Positions 24,622-33,957 of a stretch of DNA of 37,180 nt are shown here, one piece after another. Within the stretch, counting starts at the first letter, position 1, and each line of letters begins with the position of its first letter. Source of the stretch: Bryobacteraceae bacterium (GTDB lineage Bacteria; Acidobacteriota; Terriglobia; Bryobacterales; Bryobacteraceae); NCBI GenBank assembly GCA_030041035.1, contig JASHOO010000315.1:1-37180 (forward strand), given 5' to 3'. A program made the translations under genes and the position numbers. The notes under the pieces were generated by a model. It was not told where the DNA came from. It did no database searches and worked only from the letters and a program-made list of their open reading frames with translations.

Positions 24622-25464
24622 ATGGCCACTGTGGTCGGCGTGATGGATGCCGCCGCTCTCCAAGCGAAGCAGGATAAGCTTTTTTCCCTCCTGCGCGACA
24701 TGGGGAGCGTCATCGTGGCGTACTCGGGCGGGACGGATTCGGCATACTTGGCTTGGGCTGCGCACTGCATCCTGGGTGCCAATGCCATCGCCATCACCGC
24801 GGACTCGGCGTCGATTCCCGAATCCCACAAGCACGATGCCGAACAATTCGTGCGTCAGTTTGGAATTCCGCATGAGTATATTGAAACGCACGAGTTCGAA
24901 AATCCCGATTACCTCAAGAACGACCAGAATCGCTGCTTCCATTGCAAAGATGAACTTTTTACCTGCCTGGAAGAGGTGGGCCGCGCCCGGGGCATTGCGC
25001 ACATCATCTACGGCGTGAACCAGGATGACTTGGGCGATTACCGGCCCGGCCAGAAGGCCGCCAAGATGCACCAGGTGAATGCGCCGCTGGTGGAAGCCGG
25101 GCTCCTGAAGGCCGAGATCCGCGAGCTTTCGCGCATGGCGGGTCTGCCCACGTGGGACCGCCCAGCCTCAGCCTGCCTCAGCTCTCGGATTCCATACGGG
25201 ACGCCGGTAACGATCCAGAACATAAAGACTGTCGAGCAGGGTGAAGAGGAGATCAAGGCCCTGGGATTTCGCCAGTTTCGCGTGCGGTTCCACGATGAGC
25301 TGGTGCGCGTCGAGATCGCCAAAGACGAGCTCGCGCGCGCTCTTACACCCGAAATGGCTGCGGCGTTCACCGCAATCTTCAAGAAGCTAGGCTTCAAGTA
25401 CGTGACGCTCGACCTCGAGGGCTACCGGCAGGGATCGCTCAACGAAGTCCTCCGGCTGAGCTGA
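24622..25464 (+). CDS. larE: ATP-dependent sacrificial sulfur transferase
   Basis: SVIVAYSGGTDSAYLAWAA PP-loop; RCFHCKDELF; GVNQDDLGDYRPG; PTWDRPASACLSSRIPYGTPV including the conserved sacrificial Cys context. Confidence 0.92.
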   Translation: MATVVGVMDAAALQAKQDKLFSLLRDMGSVIVAYSGGTDSAYLAWAAHCILGANAIAITADSASIPESHKHDAEQFVRQFGIPHEYIETHEFENPDYLKNDQNRCFHCKDELFTCLEEVGRARGIAHIIYGVNQDDLGDYRPGQKAAKMHQVNAPLVEAGLLKAEIRELSRMAGLPTWDRPASACLSSRIPYGTPVTIQNIKTVEQGEEEIKALGFRQFRVRFHDELVRVEIAKDELARALTPEMAAAFTAIFKKLGFKYVTLDLEGYRQGSLNEVLRLS

Positions 25465-25472
25465 TCCCGGCT

Positions 25473-26147
25473 CTAGCCTTCTTTCCAGAACAACTCGGCG
25501 TCGGAGCGCCGCACGTAATCGGCATCGATCTCGGCCGGATCCGTCGCCAGGCCCGCGGACCAGCGCTCGTACGCGATGCGGCCCACGGCGGTCGCAAGTG
25601 CACGCGGTACGGTGGTGATGCGCGATACCTCGAAGCGCGTGCCCAGGAGAGCCGTCCGGAACGGCTCGAAATCGCTTGAAAGAAACTCGATCTCGCCCGC
25701 GGGCAGCGTTTCCAGCCACGCTGGAAACCGCGTGACGACGGGCTCGCGCAGTACCTCGCCTGCCGCTCCATACACCGCACCATAAACTTCGCCCCGGCGA
25801 GCATCCAGGACCGTGGCCCGTTGCGCGGTTGAGCCGAAGCGCGCCATAGCTTCCAGATTTGAAAGCGCCACCACTTTGGTTTTGGTCGCCTCCGCCAGAC
25901 CCTTTACACACGCCAGCCCCACGCGCACGCCCGTGAAGGAGCCCGGTCCGGACGCCGCTGCGAAGCAAGCCATCTCATCCACACGCCTACTGTGGCGATC
26001 CAGCAAGCGCCCGATTTGCTCAAACAGAACGTGGCCGAAGCCATCCGGCGAGCGCAGCAGCAACTCCTCCACCGCTTCGCTTCCTTTGAGGAGGGCAATG
26101 CTTCCGAATTCGTGCGTGGTATCGAGCGCCAGGATGAGTGGCGTCAC
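25473..26147 (-). CDS. tsaB: tRNA threonylcarbamoyladenosine biosynthesis protein TsaB
   Basis: ILALDTTHEFGSIALLKG...CFAAASGPGSFTGVRVGLACVKGLAEATKTKVVALSNLEAMA; GTGA overlap with upstream gene. Confidence 0.93.
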   Translation of the reverse strand: MTPLILALDTTHEFGSIALLKGSEAVEELLLRSPDGFGHVLFEQIGRLLDRHSRRVDEMACFAAASGPGSFTGVRVGLACVKGLAEATKTKVVALSNLEAMARFGSTAQRATVLDARRGEVYGAVYGAAGEVLREPVVTRFPAWLETLPAGEIEFLSSDFEPFRTALLGTRFEVSRITTVPRALATAVGRIAYERWSAGLATDPAEIDADYVRRSDAELFWKEG

Positions 26148-27952
26148 CGGGTGAGCTCGTAGGTGCGATCCGCAGAGTAGACCTTGCCGTTAGCATTCAT
26201 CCCGAACAAACGCACGTGGAAGACCGCCGGGAAACGGCGTGACATGTTGGCCGGGATCTGCAAAAAGCCTTTCTCGCCCGTCCCGATCACCCGGTAGCCC
26301 TGCGACTCGTCCGCAATGTCCGCCGTCCACAGATACAGCATGGAACGCGTGGCATGGGTCTCGCGAGTCATCTTGACGGAATAAGGGGGCGGAATTTGCA
26401 GGGAAATCGTGTCGCCGGGGGGCTCGGCGATCTTGAACGGCACCTTCTCGGCGTTGACTTCGATTTCCTGTTGTAGAATACGCCTGGATTCGAATTTGTA
26501 CGACTTCAGCATGCCTGCTTTGTGGCTTTCGCGCGAGATATGCAGCACCCAGTCGTGCGTGCGGTCTGGCGGCTCTCCGGTAAAGTGCTCTCCCTTCGCG
26601 TCTTTCAGCTTGACGATTTCGCCGTTGGCCGGGTTCATCCAGACGGTATCGTAGCTGTGGTGCTCGACCGTCACCTCGATCGGTCCGGGCTTATCGACAT
26701 AGATGATGTATTCAACATCCTCCAGCGCCAGCCCGCGGCCGCCGTCCACGTAGAAATACGGTTCGAGCTCCCAGTGGCGGTCGCTCGCAAAGAAATCGAA
26801 GAAGATCTTCATTTCCGCGGCTCCCTCGTCGTCCACGCCTGCCGCCGTCACGTATTGCCCGTTCATAGCCGCGTTCCACAAACGGTTCCGGAATCCGGCT
26901 CCCTTGGCGCTCGGCTTGCCCGCGAAGGCCATATTGACGAAAGGGACGGGATAGAGCTGGTGTTCGATCGCGCCCACGGCATCGTCTGCGGACTCCTCGG
27001 TGACGAAATCCATCCAGCCATCGTCCAGAAGCGGAGCGGAAGTCACGCGTGCGCCGGTCGAGCGGGGATGCTGATAAGGATCTTCCTGCTTCAGCAACGT
27101 GCCGATCTGGCGCATGAGGTCGCGGCCGTCGTCGTAGTCCTCGAAATTCTCCACGCCGCCCCAGGTGATGTTCAGCCCGGCATAGCGCGCTATGAGGTAG
27201 CGCGTGAAGCGCTGGCGCTGGTCCCAGTTGGGGAAAACCTTGCGCAGGCAATTGTTGCCGCCCGCGAGAACCAGGTCAATCGTCAAGCCCTTCTGGTTGA
27301 TGTAGAGCAGCCGATCGTCGAGGCGCCGGAAGTAAGCAATATCAGGCGCGTCCGGTGTGGGAAAAGCTTTGGTCAGATCATCTGCTTCCCCCGTAGCGCT
27401 CACGCGAATATGCGTGAACTTCTGCGCAGCGCGCGCGTCCACGAATTGACGGAACGCAGCGTCATCCATGAACGCACCTCGCATCAAAGTGTCGCCCATC
27501 CAGAGATGTGGCGTGTTGCCGTCCCCGCCGGTGTAGGCGAAGTGGTGCATGTTGGCGGCGCGGATGAATCCCGGGGCGTCCGACTCCGTCGCCGTGAACT
27601 GCCCAGTCTTCCCGTTGTACGTGTCCAGATTGCTCGTAATGCGGAAAACCCAGTCGCCGGGCTCGGTCGGCGCGAAGCGGATCACCATGCGCCGCTCGCC
27701 GTCCCAAAACGCCGGAAGCAGGAAGGTATGCTGGTGCGGGGAGCGGAATTCGGCTTGGATCTCGACGCTCTGGTAGGGACTGGCGTGTGCGCCGAAATCG
27801 GCGTCACTCAGATCGAACACCAGTTCGCAAGGGGAAAATGCTGGCGTGGGAGCGCAGATGGTTTGCGCGTGCGCCGACATCGCCACCAGAAATAAGCAGG
27901 CCGCAAAGAAACGCGAGGGGCCACGAATTTCGGAGGGTGCGCGGGAGCCCAT
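26144..27952 (-). CDS. Exported DUF5060/DUF4038-domain putative glycoside hydrolase
   Basis: Signal peptide FFAACLFLVAMSAHAQ; FDLSDADFGAHASPYQSVEIQAEFRSPHQHTFLLPAFWDGERRMVIRFAPTEPGDWVFRITSN; NTPHLWMGDTLM; NITWGGVENFEDYDDGRDLMRQIG. Confidence 0.85.
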   Translation of the reverse strand: MGSRAPSEIRGPSRFFAACLFLVAMSAHAQTICAPTPAFSPCELVFDLSDADFGAHASPYQSVEIQAEFRSPHQHTFLLPAFWDGERRMVIRFAPTEPGDWVFRITSNLDTYNGKTGQFTATESDAPGFIRAANMHHFAYTGGDGNTPHLWMGDTLMRGAFMDDAAFRQFVDARAAQKFTHIRVSATGEADDLTKAFPTPDAPDIAYFRRLDDRLLYINQKGLTIDLVLAGGNNCLRKVFPNWDQRQRFTRYLIARYAGLNITWGGVENFEDYDDGRDLMRQIGTLLKQEDPYQHPRSTGARVTSAPLLDDGWMDFVTEESADDAVGAIEHQLYPVPFVNMAFAGKPSAKGAGFRNRLWNAAMNGQYVTAAGVDDEGAAEMKIFFDFFASDRHWELEPYFYVDGGRGLALEDVEYIIYVDKPGPIEVTVEHHSYDTVWMNPANGEIVKLKDAKGEHFTGEPPDRTHDWVLHISRESHKAGMLKSYKFESRRILQQEIEVNAEKVPFKIAEPPGDTISLQIPPPYSVKMTRETHATRSMLYLWTADIADESQGYRVIGTGEKGFLQIPANMSRRFPAVFHVRLFGMNANGKVYSADRTYELTR

Positions 27953-27983
27953 GCCAATAGTGTAAACTCAACGCTTTCGAGTC

Positions 27984-28985
27984 ATGACGCGAAAGAAGAT
28001 CGGGGTAGTGCTGTTTCAGCTCGGTGGGCCGGATTCGCTCGAGGCAGTCGAGCCCTTCCTCTACAACCTATTCTCGGATCCGGATATCATCGACTTCCCG
28101 TTCGCACGCATCGCGCGCCAGCCTCTGGCCAGGCTGATCTCGGCCGCGCGGGCGAAGCACGTGGCCCACCACTACGCGGAGATCGGCGGAAAATCGCCGA
28201 TCCTCGAATTTACGCGCCGCCAGGCGAGCGCGCTCGAAGCCGAACTGTGCCGCGAATTCGACGCCCGCGTGGTAGTGGCCATGCGTTACTGGCGGCCGTT
28301 TACAGAGGAAGCCGTCGCCGAGCTGGCTGCCTACGCGCCGGAAGAGCTGGTGCTGCTGCCCTTGTATCCACAGTATTCCAAAACCACCACCGGCAGTAGC
28401 CTCAACGAGTGGAACCGCCGTTTCCATACCAACGGGTGGAATCCGCGCACGCACGTGGTGCGGGAGTTCTACGAGGAACCGGCCTATCTGGACGCGGTGG
28501 TGAAGGCGGTCGATCAATCCATCCGCGATCTCGATGATATCTCCGACCTAGATGTGGTTTTCAGCGCGCATAGTGTGCCCGTTGCCGTGATCGAGCAGGG
28601 CGATCCCTACCAGCGGCACATCGTGCGCACGGTCGACTTGGTTTGGGAGCGTGGCGGATGGCCGGCGCGCCGCCACATTTGCTATCAGAGCAAGGTTGGG
28701 GCGTCCAAGTGGCTTCGTCCATCGATGCATGAAACCATCCAGCGCCTGGCTGAGGCGGGCGCGCGGCGTGTTCTCGTGGTACCCATTTCGTTTGTCTCCG
28801 ATCACGTGGAAACACTGCACGAAATCGATATCGAACACCGCCGCCAGGCACGCCACCTCGGGATTCCGGATTTCCGTATGGTGCCCGGACTTAATGATTC
28901 GCCCTCCTTTATTGCGGCGCTCGCCGGGTTGGTGCGGGCCCACGTACGAGCGCCCCAGCGGATGTCGGCGCTGGCGGGGGGGTAA
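27984..28985 (+). CDS. hemH: Ferrochelatase
   Basis: GVVLFQLGGPDSLEAVEPFLYNLFSDPDII...LLPLYPQYSKTTTGSSLNEW...VVFSAHSVPVAVIEQGDPY...VVPISFVSDHVETLHEIDIE. Confidence 0.96.
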   Translation: MTRKKIGVVLFQLGGPDSLEAVEPFLYNLFSDPDIIDFPFARIARQPLARLISAARAKHVAHHYAEIGGKSPILEFTRRQASALEAELCREFDARVVVAMRYWRPFTEEAVAELAAYAPEELVLLPLYPQYSKTTTGSSLNEWNRRFHTNGWNPRTHVVREFYEEPAYLDAVVKAVDQSIRDLDDISDLDVVFSAHSVPVAVIEQGDPYQRHIVRTVDLVWERGGWPARRHICYQSKVGASKWLRPSMHETIQRLAEAGARRVLVVPISFVSDHVETLHEIDIEHRRQARHLGIPDFRMVPGLNDSPSFIAALAGLVRAHVRAPQRMSALAGG

Positions 28986-29062
28986 CTCGCGGGCTTTTCA
29001 GAACGCTCGAAATAGGCCCTGCACCAGGCGGGCTCGGGTGAACGGTACGCAAGTATAATCGA

Positions 29063-29470
29063 ATGGTGAAGCGACACTGGAGTTTTTGGGCCGCAATTCT
29101 ATTGCTTGGCGCCGGAGCAGCCTGCAAGCGTGGAAGCACGTGCAGCGAAGAGGCCGCGCGCCAGAGCGTGATTGATTATCTTTCCAAACGCGCGAACTTA
29201 AATGTAGCGGCTATGAACGTCACGGTAGTGTCGCTCGCCTGCCGCGAGAACGATGCCGACGCCACGGTCGCCTTCACGGCCAAGGGCGCCAATTCCGGGC
29301 AGCCCATGACGCGGCGCTACACGCTCGAGCGCCAGGGCGGTCAATGGGTGGTGAAACAGAGCGCGGACGTGGGCGGCAGCCCGCATGGGGCTGCCGGCGG
29401 TGGTATGCAGCCAGGTACCGCATTACCTCCCGGACATCCCGCGGTCGGAGGCGGCGCTCCAAAACCATGA
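29063..29470 (+). CDS. Small putative lipoprotein
   Basis: Lipobox-like LLLGAGAAC; secreted domain with Cys pair; alternative GTG start at 29066. Confidence 0.75.
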   Translation: MVKRHWSFWAAILLLGAGAACKRGSTCSEEAARQSVIDYLSKRANLNVAAMNVTVVSLACRENDADATVAFTAKGANSGQPMTRRYTLERQGGQWVVKQSADVGGSPHGAAGGGMQPGTALPPGHPAVGGGAPKP

Positions 29471-30642
29471 AGCGTGTCGCCATTCTGGGAGGCGGTCCGG
29501 CGGGCGCGTTCGCGGCTGAGCAGCTCAGCTCCGCCGGCCTGGAAACGGTCGTTTTCGATGACAAGCTCGCTTGGGAGAAACCCTGCGGCGGCGGCCTCAC
29601 GTTTAAGGCGTATCATCAATATCCCTTCCTGATCGAAAACAGCACGCCCAAGAAAGTGATCGGCGAAACCGTGCTGGCGGCTCCGAAAGCCGGCGACGTC
29701 ACATTGCGCCTGCGCAATCCCATCCTGATCTACTCGCGCTTCGATCTGAATCGCATGCTCCTCGAGCGCGCTGAGCGAGCTGGTGCGCGTATTGAGCAGG
29801 CCCGTGTCACCGAAATGACCCGCTCAGGAGCCGGCTGGCAGATCAGAACCAAGTCCGGTTCGCTCGACGCGGACTACTGCATCGTGGCCACCGGCGCCCG
29901 AAACTCCCTGCGCAATGCCGGCACCGTGCTCACGCAATCCGACGCCATGTCGGCGCTCGGCTACTTTGTGCCCGGGGACCGCGAGCAGATCGATATTCAG
30001 TTCCTCCCCGGGCTTGAGGGTTACATCTGGGTGTTCCCGCGATGCGGCCATCTTTCGGTCGGCATCTGCGGCAAAGGCGAGCGGGCACAGTCGCTGCGCC
30101 AGCGCCTGGAAGCCTATATGGTGGAAAAGGGCATCTCCTGGAAGGGCGCGGCCTTCTTCAGCCACCTGCTGCCTTCGCTCGAGACCGCGTCCTGGAAGCG
30201 AAATCGCGTCGCCGGAGACGGCTGGATGGCTGTGGGCGACGCCGCCGGACTCGTCGATCCCATTACCGGCGAAGGCATCTACTACGCCATGCGCTCCGCG
30301 GATCTGGCCGCCAAAGCGCTGCTTTCCGAAATCAGCGAGCTTGCCGGCCAGGCCTACCACCGCATGCTCCGCCGCGATTTTGCCGCCGACCTAGAATTCG
30401 GCTCCCGCTTGGCCAAACGCGTGTTTTTCGGCCGCCTTTTTTTCGGCAGCGTACCCGCGCGCATGGTGCAGTTCACGCGCCGCAGCCCCCGGTTCGCCGG
30501 CGTCATGCAGGATCTGTTTGCGGGTTCGCAATCCTACCTCGGCCTGAAACGCCGTCTGCTCGACAATCTCAACGGCAGCCTGCTCGAAGTCGCCATGAAC
30601 GTGAGCCTTCACCGCCTGGTCCCGGGCCGGGTCCGCGCATGA
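29467..30642 (+). CDS. FAD-dependent oxidoreductase, geranylgeranyl reductase family
   Basis: [55 protein letters not shown]...[33 protein letters not shown] overlap with upstream gene. Confidence 0.92.
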   Translation: MKRVAILGGGPAGAFAAEQLSSAGLETVVFDDKLAWEKPCGGGLTFKAYHQYPFLIENSTPKKVIGETVLAAPKAGDVTLRLRNPILIYSRFDLNRMLLERAERAGARIEQARVTEMTRSGAGWQIRTKSGSLDADYCIVATGARNSLRNAGTVLTQSDAMSALGYFVPGDREQIDIQFLPGLEGYIWVFPRCGHLSVGICGKGERAQSLRQRLEAYMVEKGISWKGAAFFSHLLPSLETASWKRNRVAGDGWMAVGDAAGLVDPITGEGIYYAMRSADLAAKALLSEISELAGQAYHRMLRRDFAADLEFGSRLAKRVFFGRLFFGSVPARMVQFTRRSPRFAGVMQDLFAGSQSYLGLKRRLLDNLNGSLLEVAMNVSLHRLVPGRVRA

Positions 30643-31901
30643 CGCGCGCCAATTCCGAACGGCTCTTCGTCAGGGCTCAAAAACACATCCCCGGCGGCGT
30701 CAATTCACCGGTGCGGGCGTTTCGCAGCGTCGGCGGTTCCCCGCTTTTTATCGCGCGCGGAAAAGGCTCCCGCATTTACGACGCCGACGGCAACGAATAT
30801 ATCGATTATGTGGGCTCCTGGGGGCCGCTGCTCTTAGGCCACGCGCATCCTGACATCGTGGCCGCCGTCAGCGAAGCCCTCGCTTCGGGCACCAGTTTTG
30901 GCGCGCCCACCGAGCGCGAAATCGAGCTCGCCGAGCTGATCTCCGAAATCATCCCCTCCATCGACGTGGTACGACTGGTGAATTCCGGCACCGAAGCCAC
31001 CATGTCCGCCATCCGCGTGGCGCGCGGAGTCACCGGCCGTGACTGCATCGTCAAGTTCGAAGGCTGCTATCACGGGCACGTGGATTCGCTCCTGGTGAAG
31101 GCGGGCTCGGGCGTTGCCACGCTCGGCTTGCCCGATTCCCCAGGCGTCCCGAAGAGTTTCAGCGACACCACCATCGCTCTGCCCTTCAATTCCTTCGAGG
31201 CCATCGAGGAAGCTTTTCGCGCCCATGGCGACCGCATCGCCGCAACCATCGTCGAACCGGTCGTCGGCAACATGGGCTGCGTTCCGCCCGCGCCGGGCTT
31301 TCTCGAAAAACTTCGCGACATTACCACACGCCATGGGGCCCTGCTGATTCTCGATGAAGTGATGACCGGTTTCCGCGTGGCCCTGGGAGGCGCGCAGCAG
31401 CTTTACGGCATTCGCCCTGACCTCACCACTCTCGGCAAAGTCATCGGCGGCGGTCTGCCCATAGGCGCTTACGGCGGCCGCGCCGATCTCATGAGCTGCG
31501 TTGCGCCCGCTGGTCCCATCTACCAGGCCGGCACTCTTTCCGGAAATCCGCTGGCCGTCGCCGCTGGCCTCGCCATGTTGCGGTATCTGAAATCGCATCC
31601 CGAAACCTACACGCAGCTCGATGCCCGAACCGCCGCCATCTGCGCCGCCGCGCCGCGCGGCACTACGGTGAACCGGGTTGGCTCCATGTTCACCGTATTT
31701 TTTACCCCCGGGCCGGTCACCGATTACGCGTCCGCCAAGAAATCAGACACCACCCGGTTTGCCTCATTCCACCGCCAGATGCTGGAGCAGGGCGTCTACC
31801 TGCCGCCTTCGCAATTCGAAGCAGCCTTCGTGTCCGCCGCCCATAGCGACCACGATATCCAGGCCACCATCCAGCGTTTTCGCGAGTTTACGGGTAGTTA
31901 A
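30639..31901 (+). CDS. hemL: Glutamate-1-semialdehyde 2,1-aminomutase
   Basis: [64 protein letters not shown]...[18 protein letters not shown]...[17 protein letters not shown]. Start at 30639 (MTRANSERL), not the 30042 extension. Confidence 0.97.
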   Translation: MTRANSERLFVRAQKHIPGGVNSPVRAFRSVGGSPLFIARGKGSRIYDADGNEYIDYVGSWGPLLLGHAHPDIVAAVSEALASGTSFGAPTEREIELAELISEIIPSIDVVRLVNSGTEATMSAIRVARGVTGRDCIVKFEGCYHGHVDSLLVKAGSGVATLGLPDSPGVPKSFSDTTIALPFNSFEAIEEAFRAHGDRIAATIVEPVVGNMGCVPPAPGFLEKLRDITTRHGALLILDEVMTGFRVALGGAQQLYGIRPDLTTLGKVIGGGLPIGAYGGRADLMSCVAPAGPIYQAGTLSGNPLAVAAGLAMLRYLKSHPETYTQLDARTAAICAAAPRGTTVNRVGSMFTVFFTPGPVTDYASAKKSDTTRFASFHRQMLEQGVYLPPSQFEAAFVSAAHSDHDIQATIQRFREFTGS

Positions 31902-31948
31902 CCAAGGCAAACTGGCCCCGCTCCTGCGCATCGGGAAACAATAAATTG

Positions 31949-32257
31949 ATGCGCTTCCTGAAGCAGCGGCCCTCCCTCACAGTGTTCGTTTTCCTGCAAG
32001 TTCTCGACATCCTCACCACGCTGATCGGGATGCGCCTCGGCGCCGGTGAAGCCAGCGCATTCGTCGGAAGTCTTATGCACCTCGGCGTTGTGCCGGGCCT
32101 GATGATCTCGAAGATTCTGGCCGTCATCCTGGTCTTGATCGCATTGCGCCGCAAGAGGCCGCAGATCGTCGTCATGGCCAACATCTGGTTTGCCGGACTG
32201 GTCACCTGGAATCTGGTGTTGATCTTCTCCCAGGGCTGGAAACACGTCCGCGTGTAA
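31949..32257 (+). CDS. Small membrane protein, DUF5658-like
   Basis: FVFLQVLDILTTLIGMRLGAGEASAFVGSLMHLGVVPGLMISKILAVILVLIAL, 3 hydrophobic segments. Confidence 0.7.
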   Translation: MRFLKQRPSLTVFVFLQVLDILTTLIGMRLGAGEASAFVGSLMHLGVVPGLMISKILAVILVLIALRRKRPQIVVMANIWFAGLVTWNLVLIFSQGWKHVRV

Positions 32258-32259
32258 CT

Positions 32260-32721
32260 CTAAGGCGTATCCACCTTCACCACTTCATAGGTGATGTGCT
32301 TGCCCTGTGGCACCATCACCTGGTGTGCGGTCTTGGCTGGGATGTGCACAATGTCACCCGGGCTCAGGCGCTTCGTTTCGCCGCCCTGGATCGACGCGCC
32401 GCGCACTTCGTGCGGCGAGACGTTCTGCGGATCCACCACCGTCCCTCCCACCACCAGCGTTCCCTCGCCGCTCTGCACAATGAAGACATCGGCCTGCGTT
32501 TCGTGCCACTCCGCCTGCCCGCTCGCCTCCCTGTGGACCAGCATCAGGTTGTGATTGCCCCAGGAGGCCAGCACTTCGGTTGCGATCTTGCTCTCGTTCA
32601 TCTTGGGCGCCAGCTTCTTGGCGGCCTCTTTCAGTTCGGCGCTGGTCCATTGGCCGAATCCTTCAGGATCTCCCGCCATCATCCAGGCTGCCGATGCCAT
32701 AAACAGTACGATAATTTTCAT
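32260..32721 (-). CDS. Exported cupin-domain protein
   Basis: MKIIVLFMASAAWMMAG signal; cupin motifs HETQADVFIVQSGEGTLVVGGTVVDP...LSPGDIVHIPAKTAHQVMVPQGKHITYEVVKV. Confidence 0.85.
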   Translation of the reverse strand: MKIIVLFMASAAWMMAGDPEGFGQWTSAELKEAAKKLAPKMNESKIATEVLASWGNHNLMLVHREASGQAEWHETQADVFIVQSGEGTLVVGGTVVDPQNVSPHEVRGASIQGGETKRLSPGDIVHIPAKTAHQVMVPQGKHITYEVVKVDTP

Positions 32722-32746
32722 CTTGCCCTCTTGATTTCCAACTCAC

Positions 32747-33898
32747 CTACGCCGGCTGCGCCCCGCCCTCGCCAGCCACGACTTTCAGGTTTGGAATGCG
32801 CGCTGCCGCCGGCGGTAGCGGCGGAAAATCCGTGAACGGCTCGGACTGGTACCAGTACGCCACCGAAAAGAAGTTATCCGCACGGTCGTTGGCGTGTCCG
32901 TGCTCCATGGTGTGCTTGAGATAGCGTGTGAACGTCACCGGATTATCGGCATGCCAGCGATACAGGCAGTACCGCCCGCCCGCGCGTTCGGCATCGACGA
33001 TGAGCGGCGCGCCGTTATAAAGATGCGCGAACGGAATCGCGCCGTCGCGCCCGCCGAAATCCCAGGCGCCGTTGAAATAGTCTTCGGTACCCGTGCCGTT
33101 GATCACTGGTGTGGTTTCGTCGTCCACGAAAATCATATCGTCGCCTTCGCCCATCCAATGATCCGTGTTTTGCAGAACGCCCAGCGTCACCCCCATCAGG
33201 TGGCCCCGTCCGCGGGTCTCGACGTACACGTAATTGTGCCGCCCGTCCAGGTTCTTATCGGATTCGGTGTGCGCTACGTTGGGCGTCGTCTGTCGGTACT
33301 GTGCGTGGAAATACATCGCGTCGGCGGGCAGCGCTGGCACAAGCTGATAGTCGATATTCGAATAAAAATCGCCCACCTTCCTGGTTCCCTCGTTAGTTGC
33401 CGTCAACCGCGCCGACTTCCGGAACGGCATGGCGAAGTAGCAGTTCAGCGCTTTGACCGACGAGCAGTTCAGAAATGCCGATTGATACACCGTGTACTGC
33501 CCCAGATTCAGTCCGAAAAAATCTCCCACCGGCACTTCGATGCTCGGCTTGTCGTTGCCCTCCCAGTACGCGCGGATCACGACCTCCTTCAGATGATTCG
33601 GGCTCTCGGCCGCTATCGTGAACCAGATATGGGAAATTATCCCCGGCCCCGCAGAGTTGAAGATCTCCTTCGTCGCGCCGGCCTCGATCGGCCACGCGTC
33701 TGCATTGCCGCCCGTACGGTCATAGCTCGATTGTTTCCGCGACTTGTAGTTCTGCTCGCGCGCGTAATGCGGCAGAGTCCGCGCGTCCCCGCTGCCTTGT
33801 GGTTGCTGTGCGGCTGCCCGCGACCCCGCCGCTGCGGTCAGTCCCGTAAATCCCCCGATGCGGCGCAAAAAGTTGCGGCGTGCATCTGCCAGCGGCAT
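32747..33898 (-). CDS. TAT-exported DUF2961 / GH172-like protein
   Basis: RRNFLRRIGGF twin-arginine start; SNAGPGIISHIWFTIA-like GPGIISHIWFTI, EVPVGDFFGLNLG, GTEDYFNGAWDFGGRDGAIPFAHLYNGAPLI. Confidence 0.85.
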   Translation of the reverse strand: MPLADARRNFLRRIGGFTGLTAAAGSRAAAQQPQGSGDARTLPHYAREQNYKSRKQSSYDRTGGNADAWPIEAGATKEIFNSAGPGIISHIWFTIAAESPNHLKEVVIRAYWEGNDKPSIEVPVGDFFGLNLGQYTVYQSAFLNCSSVKALNCYFAMPFRKSARLTATNEGTRKVGDFYSNIDYQLVPALPADAMYFHAQYRQTTPNVAHTESDKNLDGRHNYVYVETRGRGHLMGVTLGVLQNTDHWMGEGDDMIFVDDETTPVINGTGTEDYFNGAWDFGGRDGAIPFAHLYNGAPLIVDAERAGGRYCLYRWHADNPVTFTRYLKHTMEHGHANDRADNFFSVAYWYQSEPFTDFPPLPPAAARIPNLKVVAGEGGAQPA

Positions 33899-33957
33899 AC
33901 TTCCTCCCTTTCACGAACTAAACATCATATCCGAGAGCAGGGAAGCCGGCAGCGGAA

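Noticed and set aside
26522-27895. 457-aa plus-strand ORF
   Set aside because: Antisense to the DUF5060/DUF4038 gene, which has clear signal peptide and domain motifs.
30042-30638. N-terminal extension of the hemL ORF
   Set aside because: Overlaps the geranylgeranyl-reductase-like gene out of frame; the conserved HemL N-terminus starts at 30639.
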